64,000 bases of DNA from JAWWPY01 sp964412845. GTDB taxonomy: Bacteria; Actinomycetota; Actinomycetes; Streptosporangiales; Streptosporangiaceae. Made by a program: the position numbers and the translations under genes. The notes under the pieces were generated by a model. That model did no database searches. It worked only from the letters and a program-made list of their open reading frames with translations, and was not told the DNA's origin. Shown here piece by piece: positions 41,803 through 50,570 of this stretch; position 1 is the first letter of the stretch, and each line of letters opens with the position of its first letter. The stretch is from contig CAYPQM010000011.1 of NCBI GenBank assembly GCA_964412845.1, positions 1-64,000 of the forward strand. Reading direction: 5' to 3'.

Positions 41803-43167
41803 CTAATCGTCAGTAGCGATGAAGACGTTCTTGGTCTCGGTGAACGCGTCCAGCGCGTCCGGCCCGAGTTCCCGGCCGAGCCCGGACTGCTTGAATCCGC
41901 CGAACGGGGTCCAGTAGCGCACCGAGGAGTTCGAGTTGACCGACAGGTTGCCCGCCTGCACGGCGCGGGACACCCGGAGCGCGCGGCCCACGTTCTGCGT
42001 CCAGATTGACCCGGACAGCCCGTAGGGCGTGTCGTTGGCGATCGATACCGCCTCGGCCTCATCTGTGAACGGCACGACGGTGACGACCGGGCCGAACACC
42101 TCGTCGGTGAACGCCGGGTCATCCGCGCCGACCGGGGCGAGCACGGTGGGCGGGAACCAGTATCCGGGCCCGTCCGGTGCGGAGCCACGGAACGCGACCG
42201 GCGCGGAATCGGGCACGTACGCCGCGACCCGGGCCCGGTGCTCGGCCGAGATCAGCGGCCCCATCTCGGTGCCCGCGGCGCGCGGGTCGCCCACGGCGAC
42301 CGCCTGCACCGCGGGTTCGAGCAGGGCCATGAAGCGGTCGAAGGCGCTCGCCTGGACGAGGATCCGGGACCGCGCGCAGCAGTCCTGCCCGGCGTTGTCG
42401 AACACCGCGTAGGGCGCGGCGGCAGCGGCCCGTTCCAGGTCGGCGTCCGCGAACACGATGTTCGCGCTCTTGCCGCCCAGTTCCAGGGTGACCCGCTTCA
42501 CCTGGCGGGCGCAGCCGGCCATGATCTCCCGGCCGACCTCGGTGGACCCGGTGAACACGATCTTGCGGATCGCCGGGTGGCGGACCAGTCGCTCGCCGAC
42601 CACGCTGCCCTTGCCGGGCACGACCTGGAACACGCCCTCCGGGAGGCCCGCCGCCAGGGCCAGCTCGCCGATCCGGATCGCGGTCAGCGGGGTCCGTTCC
42701 GCGGGCTTGGCCACGACCGGGTTGCCCGCGGCCAGCGCCGGGCCCAGGCCCCAGCCGAGGATCGGCATGGGGAAGTTCCACGGCACGATCAGCCCGACCA
42801 CGCCGATGGGCTCGGCGAAGGTGACGTTCACGCCGCCGGGCACCGGGATCTGCCGGCCGAACAAGCGCTCCGGCGCCGCGGAGTAGTAGCGCAGCACGTT
42901 CGCGACGTTGCCGGCCTCCCAGCGGGCCTGCCCGACCGGGTGGCCGGAGCCGGCCACTTCCAGGTCGGCCAGTTCGTCGGCATGCGCGTCCACCATGTCG
43001 GCGAACCGCCGCAGCAGCAGCGCCCGGTCGCCGGGGGAGACCGCGTTCCAGCCCGGCTGGGCGGCGACCGCACGCTCAATGGCCGCATCGGCCTGGTCAG
43101 CCGAGAATTGCGGCACCTCGGCGACTGCTTCCTCGGTGGCCGGGTTCAGCACGGTGAACGTGGACAT
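41803..43167 (-). CDS. NAD(P)-dependent aldehyde dehydrogenase
   Basis: The 454-residue ALDH has IVPWNFPMPILGWGLGPALA, the general-base glutamate in RVTLELGGKSANIVFADADL, and the catalytic cysteine in NAGQDCCARSRILV. EVFGPVVTVVPF and PFGGFKQSGLGRELG complete the family pattern. It probably oxidises a gamma-glutamyl-amino aldehyde to the acid, as PuuC does in the Puu pathway. It lies between the SDR and the glutamine-synthetase-like ligase, with gaps of 37 and 48 bases. Confidence 0.92.
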   Translation of the reverse strand: MSTFTVLNPATEEAVAEVPQFSADQADAAIERAVAAQPGWNAVSPGDRALLLRRFADMVDAHADELADLEVAGSGHPVGQARWEAGNVANVLRYYSAAPERLFGRQIPVPGGVNVTFAEPIGVVGLIVPWNFPMPILGWGLGPALAAGNPVVAKPAERTPLTAIRIGELALAAGLPEGVFQVVPGKGSVVGERLVRHPAIRKIVFTGSTEVGREIMAGCARQVKRVTLELGGKSANIVFADADLERAAAAAPYAVFDNAGQDCCARSRILVQASAFDRFMALLEPAVQAVAVGDPRAAGTEMGPLISAEHRARVAAYVPDSAPVAFRGSAPDGPGYWFPPTVLAPVGADDPAFTDEVFGPVVTVVPFTDEAEAVSIANDTPYGLSGSIWTQNVGRALRVSRAVQAGNLSVNSNSSVRYWTPFGGFKQSGLGRELGPDALDAFTETKNVFIATDD

Positions 43168-43215
43168 GCCTGGGCCTGCTCCCTGTGTTGGCGACGCTGC
43201 GCGCGGAGGCGGTAC

Positions 43216-44607
43216 TCAGAGACGCTCGAAGCCCCGCTGCAGCTCCCAGTCGGTGACGGCGGCGTCGAAGGCGGCCAGCTCCACCCGCGCGCCGTTGGCA
43301 TAGTGCTCCACAACCTCATTACCGAACGATTCCCGGGCGAGCTCACTTTTCTGCCACGACTCAACCGCGTCGCGCAGCGTGTGCGGCACCCGGGGGCCGG
43401 TGTCGTCGTAGGCGTTGCCGTCGAGGGCCGGCTCCAGCGGCAGCTCGTGGTCGATGCCGTGCAGCCCGGCGGCGATCATGGCCGCGACGGCCAGGTACGG
43501 GTTCACGTCCCCGCCCGGAACCCGGTTCTCGATCCGGAGCGAGAGACCATGCCCGACCAGCCGCATCGCGCAGGTCCGGTTGTCCACCCCCCAGCGGGCC
43601 GCCGTCGGCGCGAAGCTCCCCGGCGTGTAGCGCTTGTAGGAGTTGACGTTCGGCGCGTAGCAGAGCGCGATCTCGGGCAGGGCGGCGAGCTGCCCGGCGA
43701 TGAAGTGCTCGCCCAGGGCCGAGAGGCCGTAGGGCCCGTCGCCGGCCATCACGGGCTCGCCGCCGGCGCCGCGGAGCGAGATGTGGATGTGGCAGGAGTT
43801 GCCCTCGCGGGCGTTCGGCTTGGCCATGAAGGTGATGCTCATGCCGTCGGCCGCGGCGATCTCCTTGGCCCCGGTCTTGTAGATGGAGTGGTTGTCGCAG
43901 GTCGTGACGGCCTCGGCGTACCGGAACGCGATCTCATGCTGGCCCAGGTTGCACTCGCCTTTGGCTGACTCGACCTGGAGCCCGGCGCCTGCCATCCCGT
44001 TGGTCAGCTTGCGGAGCAGCGGCTCGATCCGGGACGTGCCCAGGATCGAGTAGTCGACGTTGTACTGGTTGACCGGGACGAGGTCGCGGAACCCCGTCGC
44101 GTGCGCATCCTCGTACGACGTCGAGTACACGATGAACTCGAGCTCGGTGCCCACCATGGCCTGCCAGCCGCGCTCGGCGAGCCGGCCAGTCTGCTCCCGC
44201 AGGATCTGCCGGGGCGAGGCCACCACCGGCGCCCCGTCGTGCCAACCCAGGTCGGCGAGGACCAGCGCGGTGTTCTCGTACCACGGGATCCGGCGCAGGG
44301 TCGCCATGTCGGGAGTGAGCACAAAGTCGCCGTACCCGCGCTCCCAGGAGGACATGGCGTACCCAGCCACGGTGTTCATCTCCACGTCCACCGCGAGCAG
44401 GTAGTTGCAGCCCTCCACGGCATGCCCGACCACATCGTCGAGGAAGTAGTCCGCGGCGAGGCGCTTGCCCTGCAGCCGGCCTTGCATGTCGGTGAAGGCG
44501 AGCACCACCGTGTCGATGGTGCCCTCACTCACCTCGACGCGCAGTTGTTCCAGCGTCAGCATGCCGCGCCGACGGCTGTGCGGGACACCGCCGCGTTGTT
44601 TCTCCAT
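43216..44607 (-). CDS. Glutamine synthetase-like gamma-glutamylamide synthetase (GlnA3/GlnA4 type)
   Basis: The 463-residue protein has the GS fold: DMQGRLQGKRL near the N-terminus, the metal/glutamate site VGTELEFIVYSTSYED, KGECNLGQHEIAFRY, the ATP and metal region SCHIHISLRG, NVNSYKRYTPGSFAPTAARW and LRIENRVPGGDVNPYLAVAA. The adenylylation-loop features of GlnA1 are absent and the shape fits the GlnA3 (polyamine) or GlnA4 (ethanolamine) paralogues of actinomycetes, which attach glutamate to an amine. Neighbours make ammonia assimilation unlikely. Start ATG 44607; ATG 44562 (MLTLEQLRVEV) is an alternative. Confidence 0.9.
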   Translation of the reverse strand: MEKQRGGVPHSRRRGMLTLEQLRVEVSEGTIDTVVLAFTDMQGRLQGKRLAADYFLDDVVGHAVEGCNYLLAVDVEMNTVAGYAMSSWERGYGDFVLTPDMATLRRIPWYENTALVLADLGWHDGAPVVASPRQILREQTGRLAERGWQAMVGTELEFIVYSTSYEDAHATGFRDLVPVNQYNVDYSILGTSRIEPLLRKLTNGMAGAGLQVESAKGECNLGQHEIAFRYAEAVTTCDNHSIYKTGAKEIAAADGMSITFMAKPNAREGNSCHIHISLRGAGGEPVMAGDGPYGLSALGEHFIAGQLAALPEIALCYAPNVNSYKRYTPGSFAPTAARWGVDNRTCAMRLVGHGLSLRIENRVPGGDVNPYLAVAAMIAAGLHGIDHELPLEPALDGNAYDDTGPRVPHTLRDAVESWQKSELARESFGNEVVEHYANGARVELAAFDAAVTDWELQRGFERL

Positions 44608-44647
44608 GGATCTTCAGCCTTCCCCGTCCGGCGAGCATGATGCCTGA

Positions 44648-46177
44648 TCAGCTGGCGAGATCCTGCTCGATCGCGGCGAGTTCCTCGGCCGTGCCCTGCA
44701 CCCGCGGCCCGGTGAACCAGTTTCGCGCCGAGACCAGCCACCAGATGCCGGCGAACCCGAGCACCGCGACCACGGCGAACACCGTGTAGTTGAAGGTCTT
44801 CAGCGTAATCGGGCTGACCGTCGGCAGCATGAACAGGATGGTGATGAAGATGACCCAGACGATCGCGATGATGCCGATGGGCGCGCTCCACCGGCCGAGG
44901 TGCCAGGGACCGCGCTGGAAGTCGCTGCCCTGGCGCAGCCGCAGGAAGGTCGGCGTCACGTACGCGATGTACAGGCCGATGACGGCGATGGACGTGACGG
45001 CGGCGTAGGCGGTCGGGTTCCACAGGTAGGGCAGGCCGAGGATGAACGCGAAGGCGGCGGCCAGCCAGATCGCGTTGGTTGGTGTCCTGGTCCGGTGGTT
45101 GACCCGGTGCCAGAAGCTGGAGGCCGGCAGCGCCCCGTCCCGGGAGAAGGCGTAGATCATGCGCGAGTTCGCGGTCACTGAGGACATGCCGCAGAACAGC
45201 TGGGCGCCGATGGCGATGAGCAGCAGCAGCTTGCCGACGGTGAGCCCGGCCGCGTCGATGAAGATCTGCGCGGGTGGCACGCCGGTCGCCGAGCCGGCCT
45301 CGGCGGTGTAGTGCTGGATGGCGAAGGTGACGCCGATGAGCAGCACCCACCCGGCGATCAGCGAGACCACGATCGACATGACGATGCCGCGGGGCCCGCT
45401 GCGTGAGGCGTCATGGGTCTCCTCGGTCATGTGCGCCGAGGCGTCATACCCGGTGAATGTGTACTGGGCGAGCAGCAGTCCCAGCAGGACCACGTAGAAC
45501 GCGCTGTGCCAGCCGGTGTTGTTGACGAAGTGGGTGAACACGAAGCTGGCGGACTGGTGGTGGGCGGGCTTGATGGCGAGCACGCCGACGATGATCAGCA
45601 CGCCGACGATGTGCCACCAGACGCTGATGTCGTTCAGCAGGGCGACCAGCCTGACCCCGAACTGGTTCAGGATGCCATGCAGCAGCAGCACCAGCCCGAA
45701 GATCAAGATGGTGTGCGACGGCGTGGCCGCGAAGTTCCACTGCAGGTCAACGAAGGCGTTGATGAAGAACGCCGCGCCGAAGTCGATACCAGCGGTGACC
45801 GCGACCTGGCCGAGGAAGTTGAACCAGCCGGTGAACCACGACCAGGCGGCCGCGTTCTTCGGCGGCGCGAGCTTGGCCGACCAGTAGTACAGGCCGCCCG
45901 CGGTCGGGAAGCTGGAGCAGACCTCGGCCATGGCCAGGCCGACGAACAGCGTCATGATCCCGACGACCGGCCAGCCCCAGGTGATGAGGGCCGGGCCGCC
46001 GGTGTTCATGCCGAACCCGTACAGCGTCAGGCAGCCGGAGAGAATCGAGATGATCGTGAACGAGACGGCAAAGTTGGAGAAACCGGACATGCGGCGGCGC
46101 AGTTCCTGCGCGTAGCCCAGCTCATGAAGGCGCTTCTCATCCTGGCCGAGCTCGGCCGTTTGATCGTTGACCGACAC
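44648..46177 (-). CDS. APC-family amine/amino acid permease
   Basis: The 509-residue protein has twelve predicted helices and the APC pattern: ELRRRMSGFSNFAVSFTIIS, FPTAGGLYYWSAKLAPPKNA, FTGYDASAHMTEETHDASRS and SVTANSRMIYAFSRDGALP. It is close to GABA/polyamine/ethanolamine-type permeases. AAGGAG sits six to seven bases before GTG 46177. As first gene of the operon, and divergent from a FadR-type regulator, it probably imports the amine degraded by the genes behind it. Confidence 0.92.
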   Translation of the reverse strand: MSVNDQTAELGQDEKRLHELGYAQELRRRMSGFSNFAVSFTIISILSGCLTLYGFGMNTGGPALITWGWPVVGIMTLFVGLAMAEVCSSFPTAGGLYYWSAKLAPPKNAAAWSWFTGWFNFLGQVAVTAGIDFGAAFFINAFVDLQWNFAATPSHTILIFGLVLLLHGILNQFGVRLVALLNDISVWWHIVGVLIIVGVLAIKPAHHQSASFVFTHFVNNTGWHSAFYVVLLGLLLAQYTFTGYDASAHMTEETHDASRSGPRGIVMSIVVSLIAGWVLLIGVTFAIQHYTAEAGSATGVPPAQIFIDAAGLTVGKLLLLIAIGAQLFCGMSSVTANSRMIYAFSRDGALPASSFWHRVNHRTRTPTNAIWLAAAFAFILGLPYLWNPTAYAAVTSIAVIGLYIAYVTPTFLRLRQGSDFQRGPWHLGRWSAPIGIIAIVWVIFITILFMLPTVSPITLKTFNYTVFAVVAVLGFAGIWWLVSARNWFTGPRVQGTAEELAAIEQDLAS

Positions 46178-46301
46178 GGACTGCTCCTTACGTCAAGAGT
46201 GCCTGCTGCGGGGGGCAGGCCGAAAGACGGCCTGGTCCGCTGGTGGGCGCGGGGCGGTGAGGCCGGAAGCTGAACAGGCGTTGGTCGGCCGCCGGAGCTT
46301 G

Positions 46302-46323
46302 AATGGTTTATTATCAGACCATT
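46302..46323. promoter_or_regulatory. Candidate FadR-type operator between permease and regulator
   Basis: A 22-base imperfect palindrome with six-base perfect arms AATGGT and ACCATT encloses the AT-rich TTATTATCAG. It is the only AT-rich stretch in the 269-base divergent gap and would overlap promoters. TGGT-N-ACCA arms are typical of FadR-subfamily GntR operators. Confidence 0.6.
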
Positions 46324-46446
46324 GAGGGTTAGAGTGCGGGTGATGTCAAGACCCGTGGGTGGCCGAGCCGGGGGGCGGAAAACTCGGGCGGCGGCACGCG
46401 GGTGACGCGGGGGCACCCGCGTTCCGGCGCGGCCTCGGAGGGACCA

Positions 46447-47166
46447 GTGACTGCCGGGCTTGAGCTGACCGCGGTGCTGGGGCCGGTCCGGGCGGGCAAC
46501 GCTTTCGAGGAGACGGTAGAGCGGCTACTTACCGTCATCAAGTTGGGGGTCGTGGGGCCAGGGGAGCGATTTCCGGCCGAACGGGACCTGGCTGTGCTGC
46601 TCGGCATCAGCCGCATCACGTTGCGTGAGGCAATCAAGGCCCTGCAGCAGGCGGGGTACGTCGAATCCCGGCGCGGGCGCTTCGGCGGCACATTCGTCAC
46701 CTACACCCGGCCGGCACCGAGCCGCGGCGAGTTGCGGCGGATCGCCCGCGAGGACGGCGGCCGGATCGCCGACGCGCTGACCTTCCGGATGGCGGTGGAG
46801 ACCGGGGCGGCGCAGGTGCTGGCCGCCGCTGGCCCGGGGGACGGCCGCGATGTCCTGCTCAGGCGGCTGGCCAGCGTGAACAGCGCGACTCCCGATGATT
46901 ACCGGCGGATGGACACCCTGTTCCACCTGGCCATCGCGGAACTGTCCGGGTCCAGCCTGCTCGCCGCGGCCTGCGCCGACGCACGGATGCGGCTCAACGA
47001 CATGCTCAACGCGATCCCGGTGCTGCCGCGCAACATCGACCACACGGCCACCCAGCACACGGCGATCGTCGACGCGATCCTCGCCGGGGACACCGCGCGG
47101 GCGCAGCGCGCGGTCGCCGAGCACCTGGAAGGCACCGCCGCCCTGCTCCGCGGCTTCCTGACCTGA
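46447..47166 (+). CDS. FadR-subfamily GntR transcriptional regulator
   Basis: The 239-residue protein has an N-terminal winged helix with GERFPAERDLAVLLGISRIT and LREAIKALQQAGYVESRRGR, and a C-terminal FCD ligand domain with the metal/ligand histidines in MDTLFHLAIAELSG, RNIDHTATQHTAIVDAIL and AVAEHLEGTAAL. The GTG at 46447 has GGAGGG four bases upstream and is preferred to GTG 46402. It is divergent from the permease operon and probably represses it until a pathway intermediate binds. Confidence 0.92.
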   Translation: MTAGLELTAVLGPVRAGNAFEETVERLLTVIKLGVVGPGERFPAERDLAVLLGISRITLREAIKALQQAGYVESRRGRFGGTFVTYTRPAPSRGELRRIAREDGGRIADALTFRMAVETGAAQVLAAAGPGDGRDVLLRRLASVNSATPDDYRRMDTLFHLAIAELSGSSLLAAACADARMRLNDMLNAIPVLPRNIDHTATQHTAIVDAILAGDTARAQRAVAEHLEGTAALLRGFLT

Positions 47167-47298
47167 TCAGGGACCGGCCGGCTGAGGGCTTTCCTCATGC
47201 CGCGCCGCACAACGCGCTGGACCTTTGGTCCCGGGACGGGCCAGATGCTCTCCACCTACATCGTCGAACCGGGCAGCCACTGGCCCACGCCTGGCCAG

Positions 47299-48225
47299 TC
47301 ATCCGGGCCGGCGAGGAAGGTCCCGCCGCGCCGCCGCGGCGGCCTGCTGGCGGGTGAGGTACACGTTCCGCAGCTGACTGAGGACCGGGCCGGGCAGGGT
47401 GCGGACAAACGCGGCCAGCGCCTCGGTGGTGCGCATCCGCAGATGAGCGCGCCCATCGCAGGCCACATCCGCGCCCGCCACCGCGGCCTCACGGGCGCGC
47501 AGCTCACCCGGGCTGGTGCCCTTCGCCGTGGCCAGAGTCTGGATTGCCGCGATCGAGGCCTGAGGGGTCATGAAGTGCCATCCGGCTGCCGCCATGCACC
47601 GCTGCCAGGCGTGCACGGCGGAAAGATACGGCTGCTGGCCGGCCAGGGATGCGTAGAACTTGTTGTCAACATCCTCCGGCATCAGCGCGTCTTGCATCGC
47701 CGCGCGCACGCTGCCGAACAGCGCCGCGCGGGCGCCACCGACACATCCGCCAGTCTGGTACCTGACGGCGAGCCCGCTGGGCAGCCGGAGCGTGGCGAGC
47801 AAGTCCGGAGAACCGCCCAGCACGCCGGTGTACCGGCTGCGCTGGGCCGTGGGCAGTTGGGTCACGTACTGGTCTTCCGGCCGCGTGGTCGTCGCGCGCG
47901 ACGCCGCGACGGTCACGTCATAGCTGGCGTTCCGCCCCCGGCCGGCCACCCAGACTGTCGTCGTCCCCGCGGCGGGTTCAGGACCAGCGCTGGCGACGAA
48001 ATACCGCAAGCCGTGGCTGTGCATGCACTGGGCGACCCGCTGCTGCTGCGCGCGAAATAGGTACCATTCCTGGCGCAATGCGGAAGCGGTGGTGGTCAGG
48101 ACGGCTTCGGCCGCTGCCTGCCTGGAGGGGGCAGCGTGGCCGGCCGGCCGAGGCGGGGCCAGCGTCACTGGCCGCGGTACCGGCTGCGGTGCGCAGCCGA
48201 ATACCGCGACCAGGCTGACCAGCAT
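47299..48225 (-). CDS. Putative secreted lipoprotein of unknown function
   Basis: I do not recognise the family. The 308-residue product begins MLVSLVAVFGCAPQ, a short hydrophobic stretch ending in a lipobox-like VFGC, followed by a Pro/Ala-rich linker and an alpha-helical domain with several cysteines (RVAQCMHSHGLRYF, QTGGCVGGARAALF, AWQRCMAAAGWHF, GADVACDGRAHLR) that could form disulfides. This layout is common in actinobacterial envelope proteins. The ATG start gives a signal peptide without positive charge. A CTG at 48255 would add LNAKALRTGL with Lys and Arg and has AAAGG upstream, so a non-standard start is possible. It shares direction with the I36-like gene 82 bases upstream. Confidence 0.68.
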   Translation of the reverse strand: MLVSLVAVFGCAPQPVPRPVTLAPPRPAGHAAPSRQAAAEAVLTTTASALRQEWYLFRAQQQRVAQCMHSHGLRYFVASAGPEPAAGTTTVWVAGRGRNASYDVTVAASRATTTRPEDQYVTQLPTAQRSRYTGVLGGSPDLLATLRLPSGLAVRYQTGGCVGGARAALFGSVRAAMQDALMPEDVDNKFYASLAGQQPYLSAVHAWQRCMAAAGWHFMTPQASIAAIQTLATAKGTSPGELRAREAAVAGADVACDGRAHLRMRTTEALAAFVRTLPGPVLSQLRNVYLTRQQAAAAARRDLPRRPG

Positions 48226-48307
48226 CAGTCCCGTGCGGAGCGCCTTTGCGTTCAGCGATCTGCCTTTCGCCGTCGTGAGCTGACGATGCTGCTCAGATGC
48301 GTTACCG

Positions 48308-48814
48308 CTAGCAGACGCTGGCGCCTACCCACTGGTTGCTGCTGACGGCATCATTGAGGCCGGCGCCGTTGCTGAATTCGTATTGGGTGAAGTTCGGGGC
48401 GACCGAGAACTGCGGGAAGCAGAAAGCACCGCCCCCGAAGCCGGCATTCTGGTAGACGATGACGCCATCTCCTGATGAGCCGTCGTTGTAACCGGCGGAT
48501 GCGCAGTCATTCCACGTTCCGCCCTTGCATTGCGACTGGGCGAACACCGTCCAATTCGAGTTGTTGCCCGCGAGCTGGCCTCGGGCACCGACGTAGCCAG
48601 CGTTGACCCAGAAGCAGAAATACCCCGATACGCACGTCGCCGAGGCTGCCGGGGCGTTGGGGGCCGCGTGCGTAGCAGGCACCGGCAGTGCCGAAGCCGC
48701 GGCCGGCACTGCTGACGCGGCCAGCATCGCGCCGGTCGCGATGACCGGCAGGGCGGCCAGGATTAGCGTCCTGCGGCCCTTCTTGAGGAATTGGCGGGCG
48801 AGCCTCATCATCAT
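48308..48814 (-). CDS. Secreted peptidase-inhibitor I36-like protein
   Basis: The 168-residue precursor has a long Sec signal peptide (KKGRRTLILAALPVIATGAM, AASAVPAAASA) and a mature domain of the I36/beta-gamma-crystallin-like type: CVSGYFCFWVNAGYVGARGQ, NNSNWTVFAQSQCKGGTWND and GVIVYQNAGFGGG. Streptomyces SMPI, a metalloprotease inhibitor, is the known member of this family; inhibition by this protein is not shown. Six cysteines in the mature part suggest disulfides. ATG 48814 has GGGAG upstream. It is divergent from the SARP gene. Confidence 0.82.
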   Translation of the reverse strand: MMMRLARQFLKKGRRTLILAALPVIATGAMLAASAVPAAASALPVPATHAAPNAPAASATCVSGYFCFWVNAGYVGARGQLAGNNSNWTVFAQSQCKGGTWNDCASAGYNDGSSGDGVIVYQNAGFGGGAFCFPQFSVAPNFTQYEFSNGAGLNDAVSSNQWVGASVC

Positions 48815-49025
48815 GCTGTGCTCCCATCTAGTGACACGCGGAAGAGCGACTTCGCGCAGCCTGCGGTCAGGCGCATCGAGCCGTTCTGGCGGCTCTCTCC
48901 CCGGAGGGCCACACTGGTGCTCATGCTGGCCCCCGGTGGTTGACTCCTGTCTGAGCCGTGGTTGAGTGGCTTCGTCAGTATTCGGAGGAGCTGGAGATCA
49001 TTTGACCGTGTCCGGGGGCTATATC

Positions 49026-50552
49026 ATGTTGTTTCGTGCTCTTGGGTCGCTGGAGGTCCGCACTGACAATGGCTGGAGCGGTATTGGCGCGCCGAAGTGG
49101 CGGGCGCTGCTCGCGGCATTACTGCTCCGTCCTGGCCAGGCGGTATCGATCGAGTCGCTGATCGATGATCTGTGGAGCAATGACGCGCCAGCCGGGGCGC
49201 GCAAGCTGGTGAGCGGCTACGCACTGCGGCTGCGCCGGCTGATGGGCGATGTGGATGGCCGGGTCCTGGTCACCCGGTCGCCGGGCTACCAGCTCGTGCT
49301 GGGCCGCGCCGATCTGGACGTGAGCCGGTTCGAGGATCTGCTGGCTGACGCGCGCCAGGCGATAGCCGGACATGATGTCAGGCAGACGGAGGCGCTGCTG
49401 GCCGAGGCGCTGGCGCTGTGGCGGGGCCCGGCCCTGGCCGATGTGCCGGACGGGCCGTTGGTGGCGGCGGAATCCTGCCGCCTGGAGGAACTCCGCCTCG
49501 ATGCGGTTGAGCTGCGGATCGAGGCCGACCTGGCCAGCGGCCGTCAGGCCGGGGTAGTCGCCGAGTTGCGCATGCTCGCCGTCGAGCATCCGTTGCGGGA
49601 GCGTCTGTGGGGCCTGCTGATCCGCGCGCTGTGCGAATCAGGCAGTCCGGCTGAGGCGCTGGCGGTCTACGGGCAGGCCCGTGCCGCCATCGCCGCGGAG
49701 CTTGGCACCGCCCCCGGGCCCGACCTGCAACTGCTGCACCAGCGCCTGCTGACCGGCGACCCGGCCGTGGGCCACCGGGCCCAGGTCCAGCCGGCCGCCG
49801 GCGTGATGGAGCCGGTGGACTCCCGTGGTTCGCGGGAGCCGGTGGTGCCGCGGCAGCTGCCCGCCGCGGTACGGCACTTCGTGGGGCGGACCGAGGCGCT
49901 GGCAAGACTATCCGGGTTACTAGAGGAGACCTCAGGTGCCGGGGGAGCGGTGGCGATGGCGGTGATCGGGGGCGCGGCCGGGATCGGCAAGACGGCGCTG
50001 GCCGTGCACTGGGCGCACCAGATCGCGCAGCGGTTTCCCGATGGGCAGCTCTACGTCAACCTGCGCGGCTTCGATCCGTCCGGCGTGCCGCTGACACCGG
50101 CGGAGGCGATCGCCGGATTCTTCGACGCGTTCCACGTGCCGCTGCAGCGGATCCCGCTGAGCCTGCAGGCCCAGGCCGGGCTGTACCGCAGCCTGCTGGC
50201 CCGCAGGCGGATGCTGATTGTGCTGGACAACGCGCGCGACGCTGATCAGGTGCGGCCGCTGTTACCGGGCACGCCCGGCTGCCTGGCCCTGGTGACCAGC
50301 CGCAATCAGCTCACCAGCCTGGTGGCCGAGGAAGATGCCCAGCCGCTCACGCTGGACGTGCTCACCGAGGCAGAAGCCCGGGAGCTACTGGCCCGCCGGC
50401 TCGGACGGGAGCGCGTGACGGGTGAACCCGAAGCCGTCAGCGAGCTCATCGGCTTGTGCGCCCGGCTGCCGCGCGCGCTGGCCATGATCGCCGCGCGGGC
50501 CGCAATCCAGCCTCGTCGCCCGCTGATCAAGCTCGTGCACGAATTTCCGTGA
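49026..50552 (+). CDS. SARP/AfsR-type regulator, truncated after the NB-ARC core
   Basis: The protein of about 508 residues has an OmpR-like winged helix (PKWRALLAALLLRPGQAVSI, YALRLRRLMGD), a BTAD helical domain (ALWRGPALADVPDGPLVAAE, LAVEHPLRERLWGLLIRALC) and an NB-ARC ATPase with P-loop GGAAGIGKTALAVHWAH, Walker B MLIVLDNARDADQVRPLLPG and a degenerate GLPL (CARLPRALAMIAARAA). It stops there, whereas AfsR-like proteins continue with a winged helix and TPR repeats to roughly 900-1000 residues. ATG 49026 fits the family; TTG 49002 (GGAG five bases upstream) and GTG 49008 are alternatives. No biosynthetic genes adjoin it. It may be a shortened but active form or a decaying gene. Confidence 0.85.
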   Translation: MLFRALGSLEVRTDNGWSGIGAPKWRALLAALLLRPGQAVSIESLIDDLWSNDAPAGARKLVSGYALRLRRLMGDVDGRVLVTRSPGYQLVLGRADLDVSRFEDLLADARQAIAGHDVRQTEALLAEALALWRGPALADVPDGPLVAAESCRLEELRLDAVELRIEADLASGRQAGVVAELRMLAVEHPLRERLWGLLIRALCESGSPAEALAVYGQARAAIAAELGTAPGPDLQLLHQRLLTGDPAVGHRAQVQPAAGVMEPVDSRGSREPVVPRQLPAAVRHFVGRTEALARLSGLLEETSGAGGAVAMAVIGGAAGIGKTALAVHWAHQIAQRFPDGQLYVNLRGFDPSGVPLTPAEAIAGFFDAFHVPLQRIPLSLQAQAGLYRSLLARRRMLIVLDNARDADQVRPLLPGTPGCLALVTSRNQLTSLVAEEDAQPLTLDVLTEAEARELLARRLGRERVTGEPEAVSELIGLCARLPRALAMIAARAAIQPRRPLIKLVHEFP

Positions 50553-50570
50553 TGGCCGGCGGTGGCGGGT

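Noticed and set aside
42238..43968. 576-residue plus-strand frame opposite ALDH and the GS-like gene
   Set aside because: Shadow frame without motifs; both opposite genes have complete catalytic signatures.
40228..46177. Canonical Puu putrescine pathway
   Set aside because: No PuuB-like FAD oxidase and no transaminase; an SDR stands in the pathway instead, so the label polyamine-only would overstate the evidence.
47197..48060. 287-residue plus-strand frame opposite the putative lipoprotein
   Set aside because: The minus-strand frame has a signal-like start and conserved-looking cysteines; the plus frame is Arg/Pro-rich with none. Weaker case than the others but still the better choice.
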